Below, in pieces: positions 44,261 to 52,919 of a DNA stretch of 64,000 bases. A program made the translations under genes and the position numbers. The notes below the pieces were generated by a model. It ran no database searches, was not told the DNA's origin, and saw only the letters and a list, made by a program, of their open reading frames with translations. Positions within the stretch are counted from its first letter, which is position 1. Each line of letters starts with the position of its first letter. The stretch is from Clostridium sp. N3C. GTDB taxonomy: Bacteria; Bacillota; Clostridia; Clostridiales; Clostridiaceae. The stretch lies in contig NZ_FMJL01000001.1 in NCBI RefSeq assembly GCF_900095445.1, positions 88,381 to 152,380 of the forward strand, read 5' to 3'.

Positions 44261-45226
44261 ATGGGTGAGTTTATAAATTATAGAATTATTTATGGAGCAT
44301 TGATATCTTTTGCTGTGGCTTCTATTATAGGACCATTTATTATACCAGCATTAAGATGGTTTAAATTTGGACAGTTTATAAGGGAAGAAGGACCGAAAAG
44401 TCACCAAAAAAAGGCTGGTACACCAACTATGGGTGGTATAATATTTATTTTAACTTCAATAATTACTTTGCCTTTCCTTGTGAAAAATTTAAAAGGGGAA
44501 TCAATGATGGCTCTTTATGCCTTTATTGCTTTTGGAGTAATAGGTTTCTTAGATGATATGCTGAAAATTGTTAAAAAGGAGAATGAGGGGCTTAAAGCCT
44601 ATCAAAAGATGGCGTTGCTCTTGATAGCTTCTTTTATCTTCAGTTATTATGCATATAGGAATTTAGGAACAGAGATTATAGTACCTTTCTGGAGCAAGAC
44701 TTGGAACTTAGGAATCTTTTATATACCTTTTATGGTGTTCTTTTTTGCTGGAACTACAAATGCTGTTAATCTTACTGATGGTTTAGATGGCTTAGCTACT
44801 TCTGTAACCCTATTAGTAATGACTTTCTTTACAATGATTTCTATGGCCTTAGGACGATACGATCTTGCTATCTTTTGTGGAGTAGTTTCAGGAGCTCTAC
44901 TAGGATTTTTAAGATATAATGCCTTTCCTGCCAGAGTTTTTATGGGCGATACCGGTTCTTTAGCTCTTGGCGGAGCAGTGGCGGTGGTAGCTGTTATGTT
45001 AAAATTACCATTAATTATAATAATTGTTGGTGGTATATATTTAGTTGAGGCACTATCAGTTATTATACAGGTTACTAGTTTTAAATTAACAGGAAAAAGA
45101 GTGTTTAAAATGTCACCAATACATCATCATTTTGAAATGATTGGATGGCCTGAGCCAAAGATTGTTTCAATATTTTCTATAGTAACTGTGGTATTATGTT
45201 TAATTGCATTTCTATCGTTGTTTTAA
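44261..45226 (+). CDS. mraY: Phospho-N-acetylmuramoyl-pentapeptide transferase MraY
   Basis: A 321-residue membrane enzyme with ten predicted helices that transfers phospho-MurNAc-pentapeptide to undecaprenyl phosphate to form lipid I. Conserved cytoplasmic motifs include [45 protein letters not shown], and [14 protein letters not shown] 44261 follows GAGGGGTGGGC; a GTG at 44252 is within this SD. murD and murG, which usually flank it, are missing from the cluster. The 43-base gap after murF contains a short CCC-GAGA-GGG hairpin. Confidence 0.96.
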   Translation: MGEFINYRIIYGALISFAVASIIGPFIIPALRWFKFGQFIREEGPKSHQKKAGTPTMGGIIFILTSIITLPFLVKNLKGESMMALYAFIAFGVIGFLDDMLKIVKKENEGLKAYQKMALLLIASFIFSYYAYRNLGTEIIVPFWSKTWNLGIFYIPFMVFFFAGTTNAVNLTDGLDGLATSVTLLVMTFFTMISMALGRYDLAIFCGVVSGALLGFLRYNAFPARVFMGDTGSLALGGAVAVVAVMLKLPLIIIIVGGIYLVEALSVIIQVTSFKLTGKRVFKMSPIHHHFEMIGWPEPKIVSIFSIVTVVLCLIAFLSLF

Positions 45227-45263
45227 GTGGTTTCCTAATTAGTAATTAATAGGAGGATAAAAA

Positions 45264-46382
45264 ATGAATAAAGCCAGGAGTAAAATGGGAGAAGCGGATT
45301 TTGTATTATTTACAGTAATAATGATTCTCCTCTCCATTGGTATAATTATGGTATATAGTGCTAGTGCATGGACCTCTGGAATTCAAAAGGGAGATGACAT
45401 GTATTATCTTAAAAGACAGCTAATATGGGCTGTTTTAGGTATTATTGCTATGATTTTTACCATGGGATTTGATTATCATAAATTAAAAAGGATAACCCTT
45501 ATGGTAATGATAGTAACTATACCATTATTGTTTGCTGTATTTGCTTTCCCAGCAGTTAATGGAGCGCGAAGATGGATTCAATTGGGCTTTGCATCCATAC
45601 AGCCATCAGAAATAGCTAAGTATGCTGTTGTTCTATTTTTAGCTAAAAGTATGGATGAAAGAGGGGATAAGGTTCAGTCCTTGATTCAAGGAGTTATACC
45701 CTATTTGTTAATATCTGGAGCGGTTGCTGCAATTATTTTGATAGAGCCCAATATGAGTATTGCCTCTGTAATAATGATTGTTACTATAATAATGCTTTTT
45801 GTTGCAGGCGCAAGATCTTTTCACATATTTGGGTTGGTAATGCCTACAGCAATAGTAGGTGCATTACTACTCATATTTTCTAAAGATTATAGAAGAAAGA
45901 GATTTTTAAACTTTTTAGATCCATGGCAGGATGCAGCAGGAGAAGGATATCAGCTGATTCAGTCCCTATTAGCTTTGGGATCAGGAGGAATTTGGGGGTT
46001 AGGTTTAGGACAATCAAGACAAAAGTGTTATTATATGCCGGAACCTCATAATGACTTTATTTTTGCCATCATAGGAGAAGAGCTAGGGTTGATTGGGACT
46101 ATCTTTATTATAGCATTATTTATGGTATTAGTTTGGAGAGGTATTAGGACAGCTGTAAATGCTAAGGATACATATGGTACGCTACTAGCAACTGGAATAA
46201 CATCAATTATTGCGGTGCAGGCTATAGTTAATATAGCAGTTGTAACTGGTTCTATGCCGGTAACAGGGGTACCGCTTCCCTTTATAAGTTATGGTGGATC
46301 TTCCTTAGTTATTAACTTAACTGCTATGGGTATCTTGTTAAATATATCTAGACAAACTAACAATAGCAAAATAAAGTTATAA
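45264..46382 (+). CDS. spoVE: SEDS-family glycosyltransferase SpoVE/FtsW
   Basis: A 372-residue polytopic SEDS protein with ten membrane helices that polymerises glycan strands with its class B PBP partner. Motifs are YSASAWTSG near the start, GARRWIQLGFASIQPSEIAK (about residues 95-114), GEGYQLIQSLLALGSGG (about 228-244), PHNDFIFAIIGEE (about 260) and PLPFISYGGSS near the end. In clostridia with spoVD here this is SpoVE, serving asymmetric septation and cortex, possibly with vegetative roles. AGGAGG precedes ATG 45264. A terminator follows. Confidence 0.9.
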   Translation: MNKARSKMGEADFVLFTVIMILLSIGIIMVYSASAWTSGIQKGDDMYYLKRQLIWAVLGIIAMIFTMGFDYHKLKRITLMVMIVTIPLLFAVFAFPAVNGARRWIQLGFASIQPSEIAKYAVVLFLAKSMDERGDKVQSLIQGVIPYLLISGAVAAIILIEPNMSIASVIMIVTIIMLFVAGARSFHIFGLVMPTAIVGALLLIFSKDYRRKRFLNFLDPWQDAAGEGYQLIQSLLALGSGGIWGLGLGQSRQKCYYMPEPHNDFIFAIIGEELGLIGTIFIIALFMVLVWRGIRTAVNAKDTYGTLLATGITSIIAVQAIVNIAVVTGSMPVTGVPLPFISYGGSSLVINLTAMGILLNISRQTNNSKIKL

Positions 46383-46410
46383 GGGCCAGACTTTGAAGTC
46401 GGTCCTTTTT
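46381..46410 (+). terminator. Intrinsic terminator after spoVE
   Basis: AAGGGCCAGACTT and AAGTCGGTCCTT pair over 12 positions with one bulged A and one G-U, followed by TTTTT. It overlaps the spoVE stop codon. The 120 bases after it include a 12-bp palindrome ATTCTATAGAAT (46465-46476) and probably the promoter of ftsQ, which I could not place with confidence. Confidence 0.8.
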
Positions 46411-46532
46411 ACGTACAGGAAACTAAGACTTATAAATTAAGGAAATATGTAAAAAGTTAATGAAATTCTATAGAATAAATGGTATTATAAAATTATCTGT
46501 ATTGCATTTATAATCATAGGTAGGGGTATTAG

Positions 46533-47312
46533 ATGGGAGATACAAGAAAAAAAACAAATGAGCTTATAAGAAGAAGAAAAAGAAAAAAATTAATTAAGAA
46601 GATTATTATTTTTTCTATATTAGCCATAATTGCATTGACGGTTTTTTTATTAAAGCATCCTTATTTTAATATTATAAGGGTTGAAGTTACTAATAATAAA
46701 TTGTTGGACAAAGGTGAAATTGAAAGTTTATCTAATGTCAATTTAGGAAGTAACATTTTTTATTTGAATAAGAATGAAATTAGAAAGCAACTTTTATCTA
46801 ATCCTTATATATCCAATGTAAAAATTCACCGTAAATTACCTTCAACAGTAGAGTTGGAAATAATAGAAAGAAAACCCCAATATTATATATTTAGAGAAGA
46901 AGACTATATAATTGTAGATACTGAAGGGGTTGCCCTTGAAAGCGTACTTAGTTTAGATGCCGCCAGGAAAGATAGTAATGTTCTGGTAGAGCTTACAGGT
47001 TTAGATATATCAGAAATAAAAATAGGAGAGAAGGTTAGTAACGATAATAAAAAAATTGAGCAATTACAGGTGTTTTCTGATTTAATTCAACGTAATATAA
47101 GTGACACTGTTATTACTGCTATTAATCTAGAAAGTGATGCGGATATAAAAGTGTATTTTAAGGATATAATGGTGAAAGTAGGAAACATAAATAATATGGA
47201 AAGCAAATTAAATGATGCAATTAATATAATAACTCAAAAGAACTTAGCTGATTTAAAGGGGTATATAGATATAAGTTTTGACGGCGATCCGGTAATGTCA
47301 ATTGAGAAATAG
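46533..47312 (+). CDS. ftsQ: Cell division protein FtsQ/DivIB
   Basis: A 259-residue single-pass divisome protein. A very basic cytoplasmic start (RRRKRKKLIKK) leads into a membrane segment (about residues 24-42), then a POTRA domain (HPYFNIIRVEVTNNKLLDKG onward, about 45-115) and a beta-domain. The phrase IRKQLLSNPYISNVKIHRKL and PSTVELEIIERKPQ is the FtsQ/DivIB signature. It links FtsL to the septal synthase. ATG 46533 follows GTAGGGG. It begins a second transcription unit of the cluster. Confidence 0.92.
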   Translation: MGDTRKKTNELIRRRKRKKLIKKIIIFSILAIIALTVFLLKHPYFNIIRVEVTNNKLLDKGEIESLSNVNLGSNIFYLNKNEIRKQLLSNPYISNVKIHRKLPSTVELEIIERKPQYYIFREEDYIIVDTEGVALESVLSLDAARKDSNVLVELTGLDISEIKIGEKVSNDNKKIEQLQVFSDLIQRNISDTVITAINLESDADIKVYFKDIMVKVGNINNMESKLNDAINIITQKNLADLKGYIDISFDGDPVMSIEK

Positions 47313-47325
47313 GAGGGGAACATTT

Positions 47326-48063
47326 ATGAAGAAGATAATTTCGCAGCTAACGGTAGCTGTTGTCTGTGCTATCTTGGGTTTTATGCTTACTTATCAGTTT
47401 CAGTTGTTACGTAAGGAAAAAAGCACTAATGTTATAAATCCTAATGATTCAACTTACAATCAGCTAACGGTTGAATTGGAACAACTAAAGAAGACAAAGG
47501 AAGAACTTGAAAAAAGCAATACTCAATTAATGGAACAGATAAAGGCCTATGAGGAGTCAATTTCAAGTCCAGAAGATAGTACAAAAGAAATAAAAAATCA
47601 GTTAGATAAGACAAGATTATTACTTGGTGAAACTGATGTGGAAGGCCAGGGGATTACTTTAACTATTGCCCCAAAAGATGGTATATTTGAGGGGGAAGGT
47701 TTATATAAATATTCTGCCATAAGTCACTTTGAGTTAGCTTATTTAATAAATGAATTAAAGTATGCTGATGCAGAGGCTATATCAGTAAATAATACAAGGA
47801 TTACTAGCCAAACAGGTATTAGATTATCTGATGGTGGTGGAAGGATCTTGATTGATAATGAACAGATATATCCTTATTCTACTATTACTATTAAGGCTAT
47901 TGGCAATCCAGATAAGTTAGAAAGTGCAATAATGTTTCCGAATACTCTTAATTTAGATGGATTGGCTGGTTATAACATAGAAGTTGTTAAGAGTGATTCG
48001 ATAAAGATTCCAAAAACAAATAAGGTTTTTAAATCCGATTATATAAAACCGGTAGAAAAATAA
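47326..48063 (+). CDS. DUF881-family membrane-anchored protein (first copy)
   Basis: A 245-residue protein of the DUF881 family, function unknown. It has an N-terminal membrane anchor (about residues 8-25), a coiled coil (about 45-85, QLTVELEQLKKTKEELEKSN) and the DUF881 core with LGETDVEGQGITLTI, ELKYADAEAISVNNTRI and YSTITIKAIGNPDKLE. Paired with a second DUF881 gene around sbp, an arrangement common beside ftsQ and ftsZ in clostridia, suggesting a shared envelope or division role. Strong AGGAGGGG precedes ATG 47326. Confidence 0.85.
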   Translation: MKKIISQLTVAVVCAILGFMLTYQFQLLRKEKSTNVINPNDSTYNQLTVELEQLKKTKEELEKSNTQLMEQIKAYEESISSPEDSTKEIKNQLDKTRLLLGETDVEGQGITLTIAPKDGIFEGEGLYKYSAISHFELAYLINELKYADAEAISVNNTRITSQTGIRLSDGGGRILIDNEQIYPYSTITIKAIGNPDKLESAIMFPNTLNLDGLAGYNIEVVKSDSIKIPKTNKVFKSDYIKPVEK

Positions 48064-48079
48064 TAAAGAGGGTGATTTT

Positions 48080-48418
48080 ATGGTTGCTATATTGGGCTTA
48101 TTGATAGGTGTTATAGCTGGCTTGTTGTGGGATGTTAGTATACCTGAAAAGTTTTCTCCATATGTATCTGTAGCTATTTTAGCTTGCTTAGATTCAGTCT
48201 TTGGAGCAATAAGGGCTAATTTGTCCAATAATTTTCAAGCGGATATATTTATATCTGGTTTCTTTGGAAATGCTGCATTAGCTGCTGGTCTAGCCTATTT
48301 AGGTGATAAGCTTGGAATACCAGTTTATATTGCAGCAGTTATAGTTTTTGGTGGAAGAATATTTGATAATTTTGCCATCATAAGGAGACTGCTTATTGAG
48401 AAGGCTAAATCACGCTGA
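48080..48418 (+). CDS. sbp: Small basic protein Sbp (DUF1290)
   Basis: A 112-residue membrane protein with three or four hydrophobic segments covering nearly its whole length (LLIGVIAGLLWDVSIP, then FISGFFGNAALAAGLAYLG). The opening, the internal VSVAILACLDSVFGAIRANL, and the C-terminal FDNFAIIRRLLIEK are typical of the Sbp/DUF1290 family found beside ftsQ and ftsA/ftsZ. Its biochemical function is not known. It sits between two DUF881 genes. Confidence 0.9.
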   Translation: MVAILGLLIGVIAGLLWDVSIPEKFSPYVSVAILACLDSVFGAIRANLSNNFQADIFISGFFGNAALAAGLAYLGDKLGIPVYIAAVIVFGGRIFDNFAIIRRLLIEKAKSR

Positions 48419-48429
48419 GGAGTGATTAA

Positions 48430-49188
48430 ATGAAAGGATATGAAACAAAAATATTTGTTTTTATTGCTAGCATTATAGTAGGTATTTTGATTGTTATGAA
48501 TATATCCTTCGGCCCAGCTAAGCAAACTAAGTTTTTAACTGCAGAGGAGTATATGGATGCAATTAATGAAAGAAGTAAGTTAACCAATGATATTAGCTTA
48601 CTTAGACATCAATATGCTGCAAACCATAGTAAATATCAGCGATATGTTAAAAATTCCTTCAATCCTTCCGATTCGTTAAAAATAATAGAGAGTATGAAAG
48701 AGGAATTGGCTAGAAATGAAGCATTGATTGGTCTTGAAGCTGTTGAAGGCCAAGGAGTATCTATTACCATTGATGATTCTAGTGAAATAGATTTGAATAA
48801 TCAACTAAGCGATTATGAAAGTAATAATAAGATTGTTCATAATACTGATATTATAGAATTGATTTACGAGTTAAACCTTGCAGGAGCAGAAGCTATTTCT
48901 GTAAATGGTATGAGAATTATGAGTAATTCTGAAGTAGCTTGTGCAGGACCATTTATTTTAATTAATGATGTAAAGTTAACAGCTCCTTTCTATATAGATG
49001 TTATTGGCAATGGACAAAGTATAAAAGAATATTTATATGCACAGGATACTCATGTTGGTATATTAACAATTTTGACAAGTCCCTTTAGAAATATCAAGGT
49101 AGATTTTTCTATTAAGGAAAATGTTAAAATACCAGCCTACATTGGAAATTATGAGTTTAAGTATGCAAAAGAAGTTAAAAATAATTAA
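48430..49188 (+). CDS. DUF881-family membrane-anchored protein (second copy)
   Basis: A 252-residue DUF881 protein, paralogous to the one upstream: N-terminal membrane anchor (about residues 9-26), coiled-coil region, then core motifs GLEAVEGQGVSITIDDS, LNLAGAEAISVNGMRI and APFYIDVIGNGQSIKEYL. The shared EGQG and AEAISVN motifs show the common origin, although overall they have diverged. Together with sbp the pair probably acts at the envelope; the role is unknown. It starts 11 bases after sbp. Confidence 0.85.
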   Translation: MKGYETKIFVFIASIIVGILIVMNISFGPAKQTKFLTAEEYMDAINERSKLTNDISLLRHQYAANHSKYQRYVKNSFNPSDSLKIIESMKEELARNEALIGLEAVEGQGVSITIDDSSEIDLNNQLSDYESNNKIVHNTDIIELIYELNLAGAEAISVNGMRIMSNSEVACAGPFILINDVKLTAPFYIDVIGNGQSIKEYLYAQDTHVGILTILTSPFRNIKVDFSIKENVKIPAYIGNYEFKYAKEVKNN

Positions 49189-49335
49189 TTTCTTTGTTTA
49201 ATTTTGCAGGAAATCTGTGATAATTGAAGAATAATACTTATATAGGTATCATATTGATTTTGATATTAATTTCTTGGGAAAAGAGTATAAAATGGGTGAA
49301 AGTGTATATTTAAAGATCAACGGGAGGGGCAAGAT

Positions 49336-50001
49336 TTGAGTATAGCAGAAAATATACAGTCACTAAGAAATAAAATTACCAAAGATGTAACGGTAATAGC
49401 TGTTAGTAAAACAAGAACTATAGAAGAAATGCAAGTTGCCTATGATTGTGGTTTTAGAGATTTTGCTGAAAGTAAAGTGCAAGAATTAACATTAAAGCAA
49501 GAGAATTTTCATAAGGATGTTAGATGGCACTTTATAGGACATTTACAAAGAAACAAGGTTAAATATATTGCTGGTAAAGTTTTTTTAATACATTCTTTAG
49601 ATAGTATAAGACTGCTAAAGGAAATTGAAAAGCAATATGAAAAACTAAATTTAACTGCTAATGTGTTAATAGAAATTAACATTGGTAGGGAAGAATCTAA
49701 AAGTGGAATACTAGTAGAGGAACTAGATGAGCTTATTAAAGAGGTTGGCAATTGCAACTATGTGAAGGTTATGGGCATCATGACTGTGCTACCTAAAGGA
49801 GATGAGAAGTCTAATAGAGAATATTTTAGGCAAGTAAAAGAGATCTTTGATAAGTTAGATGCACAAAAGCCAAAGAATGTTGTGATGCAATATCTTTCTA
49901 TGGGAATGACAGGTGATTTCATTGAAGCTATAGAAGAAGGTTCTAACATGATTAGAATTGGTGAAGGAATATTTGGTAAAAGAAATTATAATAAGCAGTA
50001 A
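49336..50001 (+). CDS. yggS: PLP homeostasis protein YggS/PLPBP (YlmE)
   Basis: A 221-residue pyridoxal-phosphate-binding protein of fold type III without known catalytic activity; the family controls PLP supply and amino-acid balance. The PLP-Lys is in VIAVSKTRTIEEM (about residues 17-29); FAESKVQEL, WHFIGHLQRNKVKYI and YLSMGMTGDFIEAIEEGSNM, ending in IRIGEGIFGKRNY, are family signatures. The TTG start at 49336 follows CGGGAGGGGC. YlmE neighbours sepF in the ylm region of Firmicutes, exactly as here. Confidence 0.93.
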   Translation: MSIAENIQSLRNKITKDVTVIAVSKTRTIEEMQVAYDCGFRDFAESKVQELTLKQENFHKDVRWHFIGHLQRNKVKYIAGKVFLIHSLDSIRLLKEIEKQYEKLNLTANVLIEINIGREESKSGILVEELDELIKEVGNCNYVKVMGIMTVLPKGDEKSNREYFRQVKEIFDKLDAQKPKNVVMQYLSMGMTGDFIEAIEEGSNMIRIGEGIFGKRNYNKQ

Positions 50002-50016
50002 TAGAGGAGGAGAAAA

Positions 50017-50472
50017 ATGGCAGGTAAAGTATTTAATAAAATGATGGGATTATTAGGATTAGAAGATGAGTATGAAGATATTGAAGAGTTAGAGGAAGAA
50101 ATGGAGTTAGAGGAGGAAAAGGCAGAGGTAAATCCGCCAATGACCGCTAGCAAAAAACAGAATAAGGTTGTAAATATTCATACTGCAACTTCTGCAAAGG
50201 TAGTTATTTCTAAACCTACAATTTTTGAAGATGCTACTGACATTTGTGATGATTTAAAGAATAGAAAAATAGTTGTTGTTAATACAACAGGATTAGAACC
50301 TAAAACCGCACAAAGGCTACTTGATTTTATGGGTGGAGCAAGTTATGCCTTAGGTGGAGAATTACAGGAAGTAGAAAAAGGTGTGTATATTCTATCACCA
50401 TCTAATGTAGAAGTTACTAGTGAACTAAAAAATGAGTTGACTAATAGAGGCTTGTTTGGTTGGTCTAAATAA
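50017..50472 (+). CDS. sepF: Cell division protein SepF
   Basis: A 151-residue FtsZ-associated protein. The N-terminal amphipathic helix ([17 protein letters not shown]) is followed by an acidic linker (about residues 20-55) and the C-terminal domain with [20 protein letters not shown] and [20 protein letters not shown], then [20 protein letters not shown]. It bundles FtsZ and supports the septum. AGAGGAGGAGAA precedes ATG 50017. ftsZ itself is not in this cluster. Confidence 0.95.
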   Translation: MAGKVFNKMMGLLGLEDEYEDIEELEEEMELEEEKAEVNPPMTASKKQNKVVNIHTATSAKVVISKPTIFEDATDICDDLKNRKIVVVNTTGLEPKTAQRLLDFMGGASYALGGELQEVEKGVYILSPSNVEVTSELKNELTNRGLFGWSK

Positions 50473-50486
50473 GGGAGGGAATTAAG

Positions 50487-50744
50487 ATTACTATAACATT
50501 ATTTATATATTATGTGTTTAGAGCAATTGAAACTCTAATACTAATAGATGTAGTGGCATCTTGGATTAGACCTCAAAGAGATATACCATTTTTACAAGTT
50601 ATAAACAGTTTGGTGGAACCGCTTCTCTACCCAGGTAGAGTAATACAGGAAAGAGTGGCTCCAAATCTACCTATTGATTTTTCACCTTTTATTGCAATTA
50701 TTATTTTAGATCTAATAAAAAGTTTGATTCTAAGTATACTATAA
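50487..50744 (+). CDS. ylmG: YlmG/YggT-family membrane protein
   Basis: An 85-residue protein with two membrane segments (about residues 10-25 and 65-83) and the family loop SWIRPQRDIPFLQVINSLVE with PLLYPGRVIQ, then LPIDFSPFIAIIIL. YggT proteins are linked to membrane or division in bacteria and to nucleoid distribution in plastids. The only canonical in-frame starts are a GTG at 50514, which would remove the first membrane segment and lies 35 bases from the SD, and nothing earlier. ATT 50487 follows AGGGAGGG by seven bases and is the probable start. It ends 7 bases before ylmH. Confidence 0.8.
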   Translation: MTITLFIYYVFRAIETLILIDVVASWIRPQRDIPFLQVINSLVEPLLYPGRVIQERVAPNLPIDFSPFIAIIILDLIKSLILSIL

Positions 50745-50751
50745 AGTTTAT

Positions 50752-51519
50752 ATGAAAAAAGAAGATTTTCTTAAATTAATGCAAGGTGAAGAAGAAGCGG
50801 TAATATTAAAACTCTATAATAAATTAACTTTAGCTGAAAAAACAGGCAAAGCTATTTATACTAGTGAATTTTATACACCAGGTATTTGGAGTAAATTAAT
50901 GAAATTCACTATGAATCTTCAGGTGAAGGTAAGTAGTTATGGAGCCTTTGATGAAGCTGAAAGGCGAATTGTATGCTTCAATAATGAAGATGAATATATG
51001 ATACCGGTTAGGGTTCTTTTTATAGTGAACAAATCAAAGTTCCACAATCTTCAACATAAAGACTATCTAGGTGCTTTAATGGCGTTAGGAATAAAGCGTG
51101 AAAAGATTGGTGACTTAATTGTACAAGGTAGCAATTGCTATTGTGCTGTATATGAGGATATAGTTGATTATTTAAAGACTAATTTAAACTATATTGGTAA
51201 ATGCCCTTGTGAAGTTACAGAAATAATTGATTATATCAATCTACCATCTTATAATTTTCAAGAATATCAGATTATTTCCACTTCTTTAAGGGCAGATTGC
51301 ATAGTTAGCGCTATTTGCGGAGTATCGAGAAGTAAAAGTGTAGATTTGCTAAAATCGGGAAAGGTTTTAATAGATTATATTGAAGTTAAAGAAAAAGATT
51401 TTGAAATAACGTTGCCAACTACTATTACTATAAGAGGAAAAGGGAAGTATAAACTTCTGAATATCTTAGGAAACAGTAGTAGCGGTAGACTTAAAATACA
51501 ATTGAAAAAATTTGTTTAA
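50752..51519 (+). CDS. ylmH: YlmH-family S4-domain RNA-binding protein
   Basis: A 255-residue cytoplasmic protein. The N-terminal domain contains FYTPGIWSKLM and YLGALMALGIKREKIGDLI; the C-terminal S4 domain (about residues 180-250) has LRADCIVSAICGVSRSKSVD and LLKSGKVLIDYIEV. In Bacillus YlmH is associated with stalled 50S subunits and helps ribosome rescue, which fits the presence of rqcH in this window. The ATG at 50752 has only a weak SD, so it may depend on coupling to ylmG. Length is normal. Confidence 0.9.
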   Translation: MKKEDFLKLMQGEEEAVILKLYNKLTLAEKTGKAIYTSEFYTPGIWSKLMKFTMNLQVKVSSYGAFDEAERRIVCFNNEDEYMIPVRVLFIVNKSKFHNLQHKDYLGALMALGIKREKIGDLIVQGSNCYCAVYEDIVDYLKTNLNYIGKCPCEVTEIIDYINLPSYNFQEYQIISTSLRADCIVSAICGVSRSKSVDLLKSGKVLIDYIEVKEKDFEITLPTTITIRGKGKYKLLNILGNSSSGRLKIQLKKFV

Positions 51520-51534
51520 GGTGGGGGTGTACTA

Positions 51535-52140
51535 ATGAGATTAACGGCAATGGATATTAAAAATAAAGAATTTAAGAGCGCTTTTAGAGGATACAATGGT
51601 GAAGAGGTAGATGATTTTCTACTGCAAGTTACAGAAGATTACGAAGCAATGTATAAGGAAAATTCTACTTTGAAGGAAAAAGTTTCAATATTAAATGAGA
51701 AGTTAGAACATTATACAAATATTGAAGCTACTATTCAAAATACTTTACTTTTAGCTCAAAATGCCGCAGATCAAGCTAAAGCCTCAGCACAAAAGGAAGC
51801 AGAAATTATTATAAAAAATGCTAATGAAACAGCTCAGAAGATAATAGACAAAGCTCATATGGACGTTATGAAAATTAATGAAGAATATGAAAAGTTAAAG
51901 CAAGACTTTTTTAAATTTAGAGCAAAGTATAGAAACTTTTTAAAGACTCAGTTAGACACTTTTGAAGATTTGGAAAAGGATTTTGTTAAAAATTTCAATG
52001 TTATGACTACAGAGGAAGAAATGAGCAATGATAGCTCCTTTGAAATAGAAAGAAACTTTGAGATAAAGGAAATCGAAGAAGAGGGACTAAATAGTGAAGA
52101 GTTAAACGAGATAAAAAAATTTTTTGTAAAAGATAATTAG
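51535..52140 (+). CDS. divIVA: DivIVA-family cell-pole/division protein
   Basis: A 201-residue coiled-coil protein. The DivIVA N-terminal lipid-binding motif MRLTAMDIKNKEFKSAFRGY and GEEVDDFLLQVTEDYE lead to a long coiled coil (about residues 30-145), with an acidic variable tail. It marks curved membrane at poles and septa and recruits division inhibitors or wall enzymes. AAGGTGGGGG precedes ATG 51535. It closes the ylm/sepF block as in other Firmicutes. Confidence 0.94.
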   Translation: MRLTAMDIKNKEFKSAFRGYNGEEVDDFLLQVTEDYEAMYKENSTLKEKVSILNEKLEHYTNIEATIQNTLLLAQNAADQAKASAQKEAEIIIKNANETAQKIIDKAHMDVMKINEEYEKLKQDFFKFRAKYRNFLKTQLDTFEDLEKDFVKNFNVMTTEEEMSNDSSFEIERNFEIKEIEEEGLNSEELNEIKKFFVKDN

Positions 52141-52148
52141 TAGTATTT

Positions 52149-52202
52149 AAATCTCACTCCCTATATAGATGTCATATTCTATGTAACCAAGGAGTGAGAT
52201 TT
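52149..52202 (+). terminator. Long hairpin after divIVA, probable terminator
   Basis: AAATCTCACTCC (52149-52160) pairs with GGAGTGAGATTT (52191-52202), 12 bp perfect, around a 30-base loop. The tail GTCTTTTA is only moderately T-rich, so termination may be partial. The following 90 bases lead to the zinc-finger gene and show no certain promoter. Confidence 0.55.
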
Positions 52203-52294
52203 GTCTTTTAGGCTACATAAAAACTCCTCTTGATGACAAAATAAATAGTATGGAATGAAAATCAATACTTTTATTTTGAAGGGGTGGAAGGATA

Positions 52295-52900
52295 ATGGAT
52301 AAAAAAAGCCTAGACTATTATAAGCGCAAGTTACTAGCAGAAAGGGAGAGTGCTAGAAAATTTATATTGCAACTAAAGGATAATGATATGACTGAAGGAC
52401 TTTTTGAAACTTCATCAGAATTATCTTTTTATGATAATCATCCTGCAGATCTAGCTAGCGAAATGGAAACTATGGAAAAAGGAAGAGTTTTTAGAGAACA
52501 TGAAGTTAGCATAATTAAAAAGATAGATGATGCTTTAAAAAATATTGACAATGGAACGTATGGCATTTGTAAAAGATGCGGAAAACCAATACCAGCGGAA
52601 AGATTAGAATTCTTACCTTATGCTGAAAATTGTGTGAAATGCCAAAATGAATTAACTAGTAGAGCTGCTAATAATAATTCTGCTAGACCAGTGGAAGAAG
52701 AAGTTTTAGGCTATCCTTTTGGTTATGGGTATAATGATCATACCGATGAAATAGGCTTTGATGCAGAAGATAGTTATCAGAGTGTCTCAAGTTTTAATAA
52801 AATACCATTTACTGATGAATATCATGAAGAAGATGATGATTACGTAGATCCTATAGAAAGAATCAGCAATGAGCAGTATAGAAATCAATTGCCGGATTAG
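52295..52900 (+). CDS. TraR/DksA-family zinc-finger protein (YteA-like)
   Basis: A 201-residue protein of the DksA/TraR type. The N-terminal coiled coil (about residues 5-35) is followed by HPADLASEMETMEKGRVF (about 48-66) and a four-cysteine zinc finger, CKRCGKPIPAERLEFLPYAE with NCVKC (about 92-117), and then an acidic tail. Members of the YteA subgroup occur in sporulating Firmicutes; their direct target is unknown, and RNA-polymerase secondary-channel binding is inferred from DksA. A strong SD GAAGGGGTGG precedes ATG 52295. Confidence 0.88.
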   Translation: MDKKSLDYYKRKLLAERESARKFILQLKDNDMTEGLFETSSELSFYDNHPADLASEMETMEKGRVFREHEVSIIKKIDDALKNIDNGTYGICKRCGKPIPAERLEFLPYAENCVKCQNELTSRAANNNSARPVEEEVLGYPFGYGYNDHTDEIGFDAEDSYQSVSSFNKIPFTDEYHEEDDDYVDPIERISNEQYRNQLPD

Positions 52901-52919
52901 TATTTTAAGGGGGATGGAA

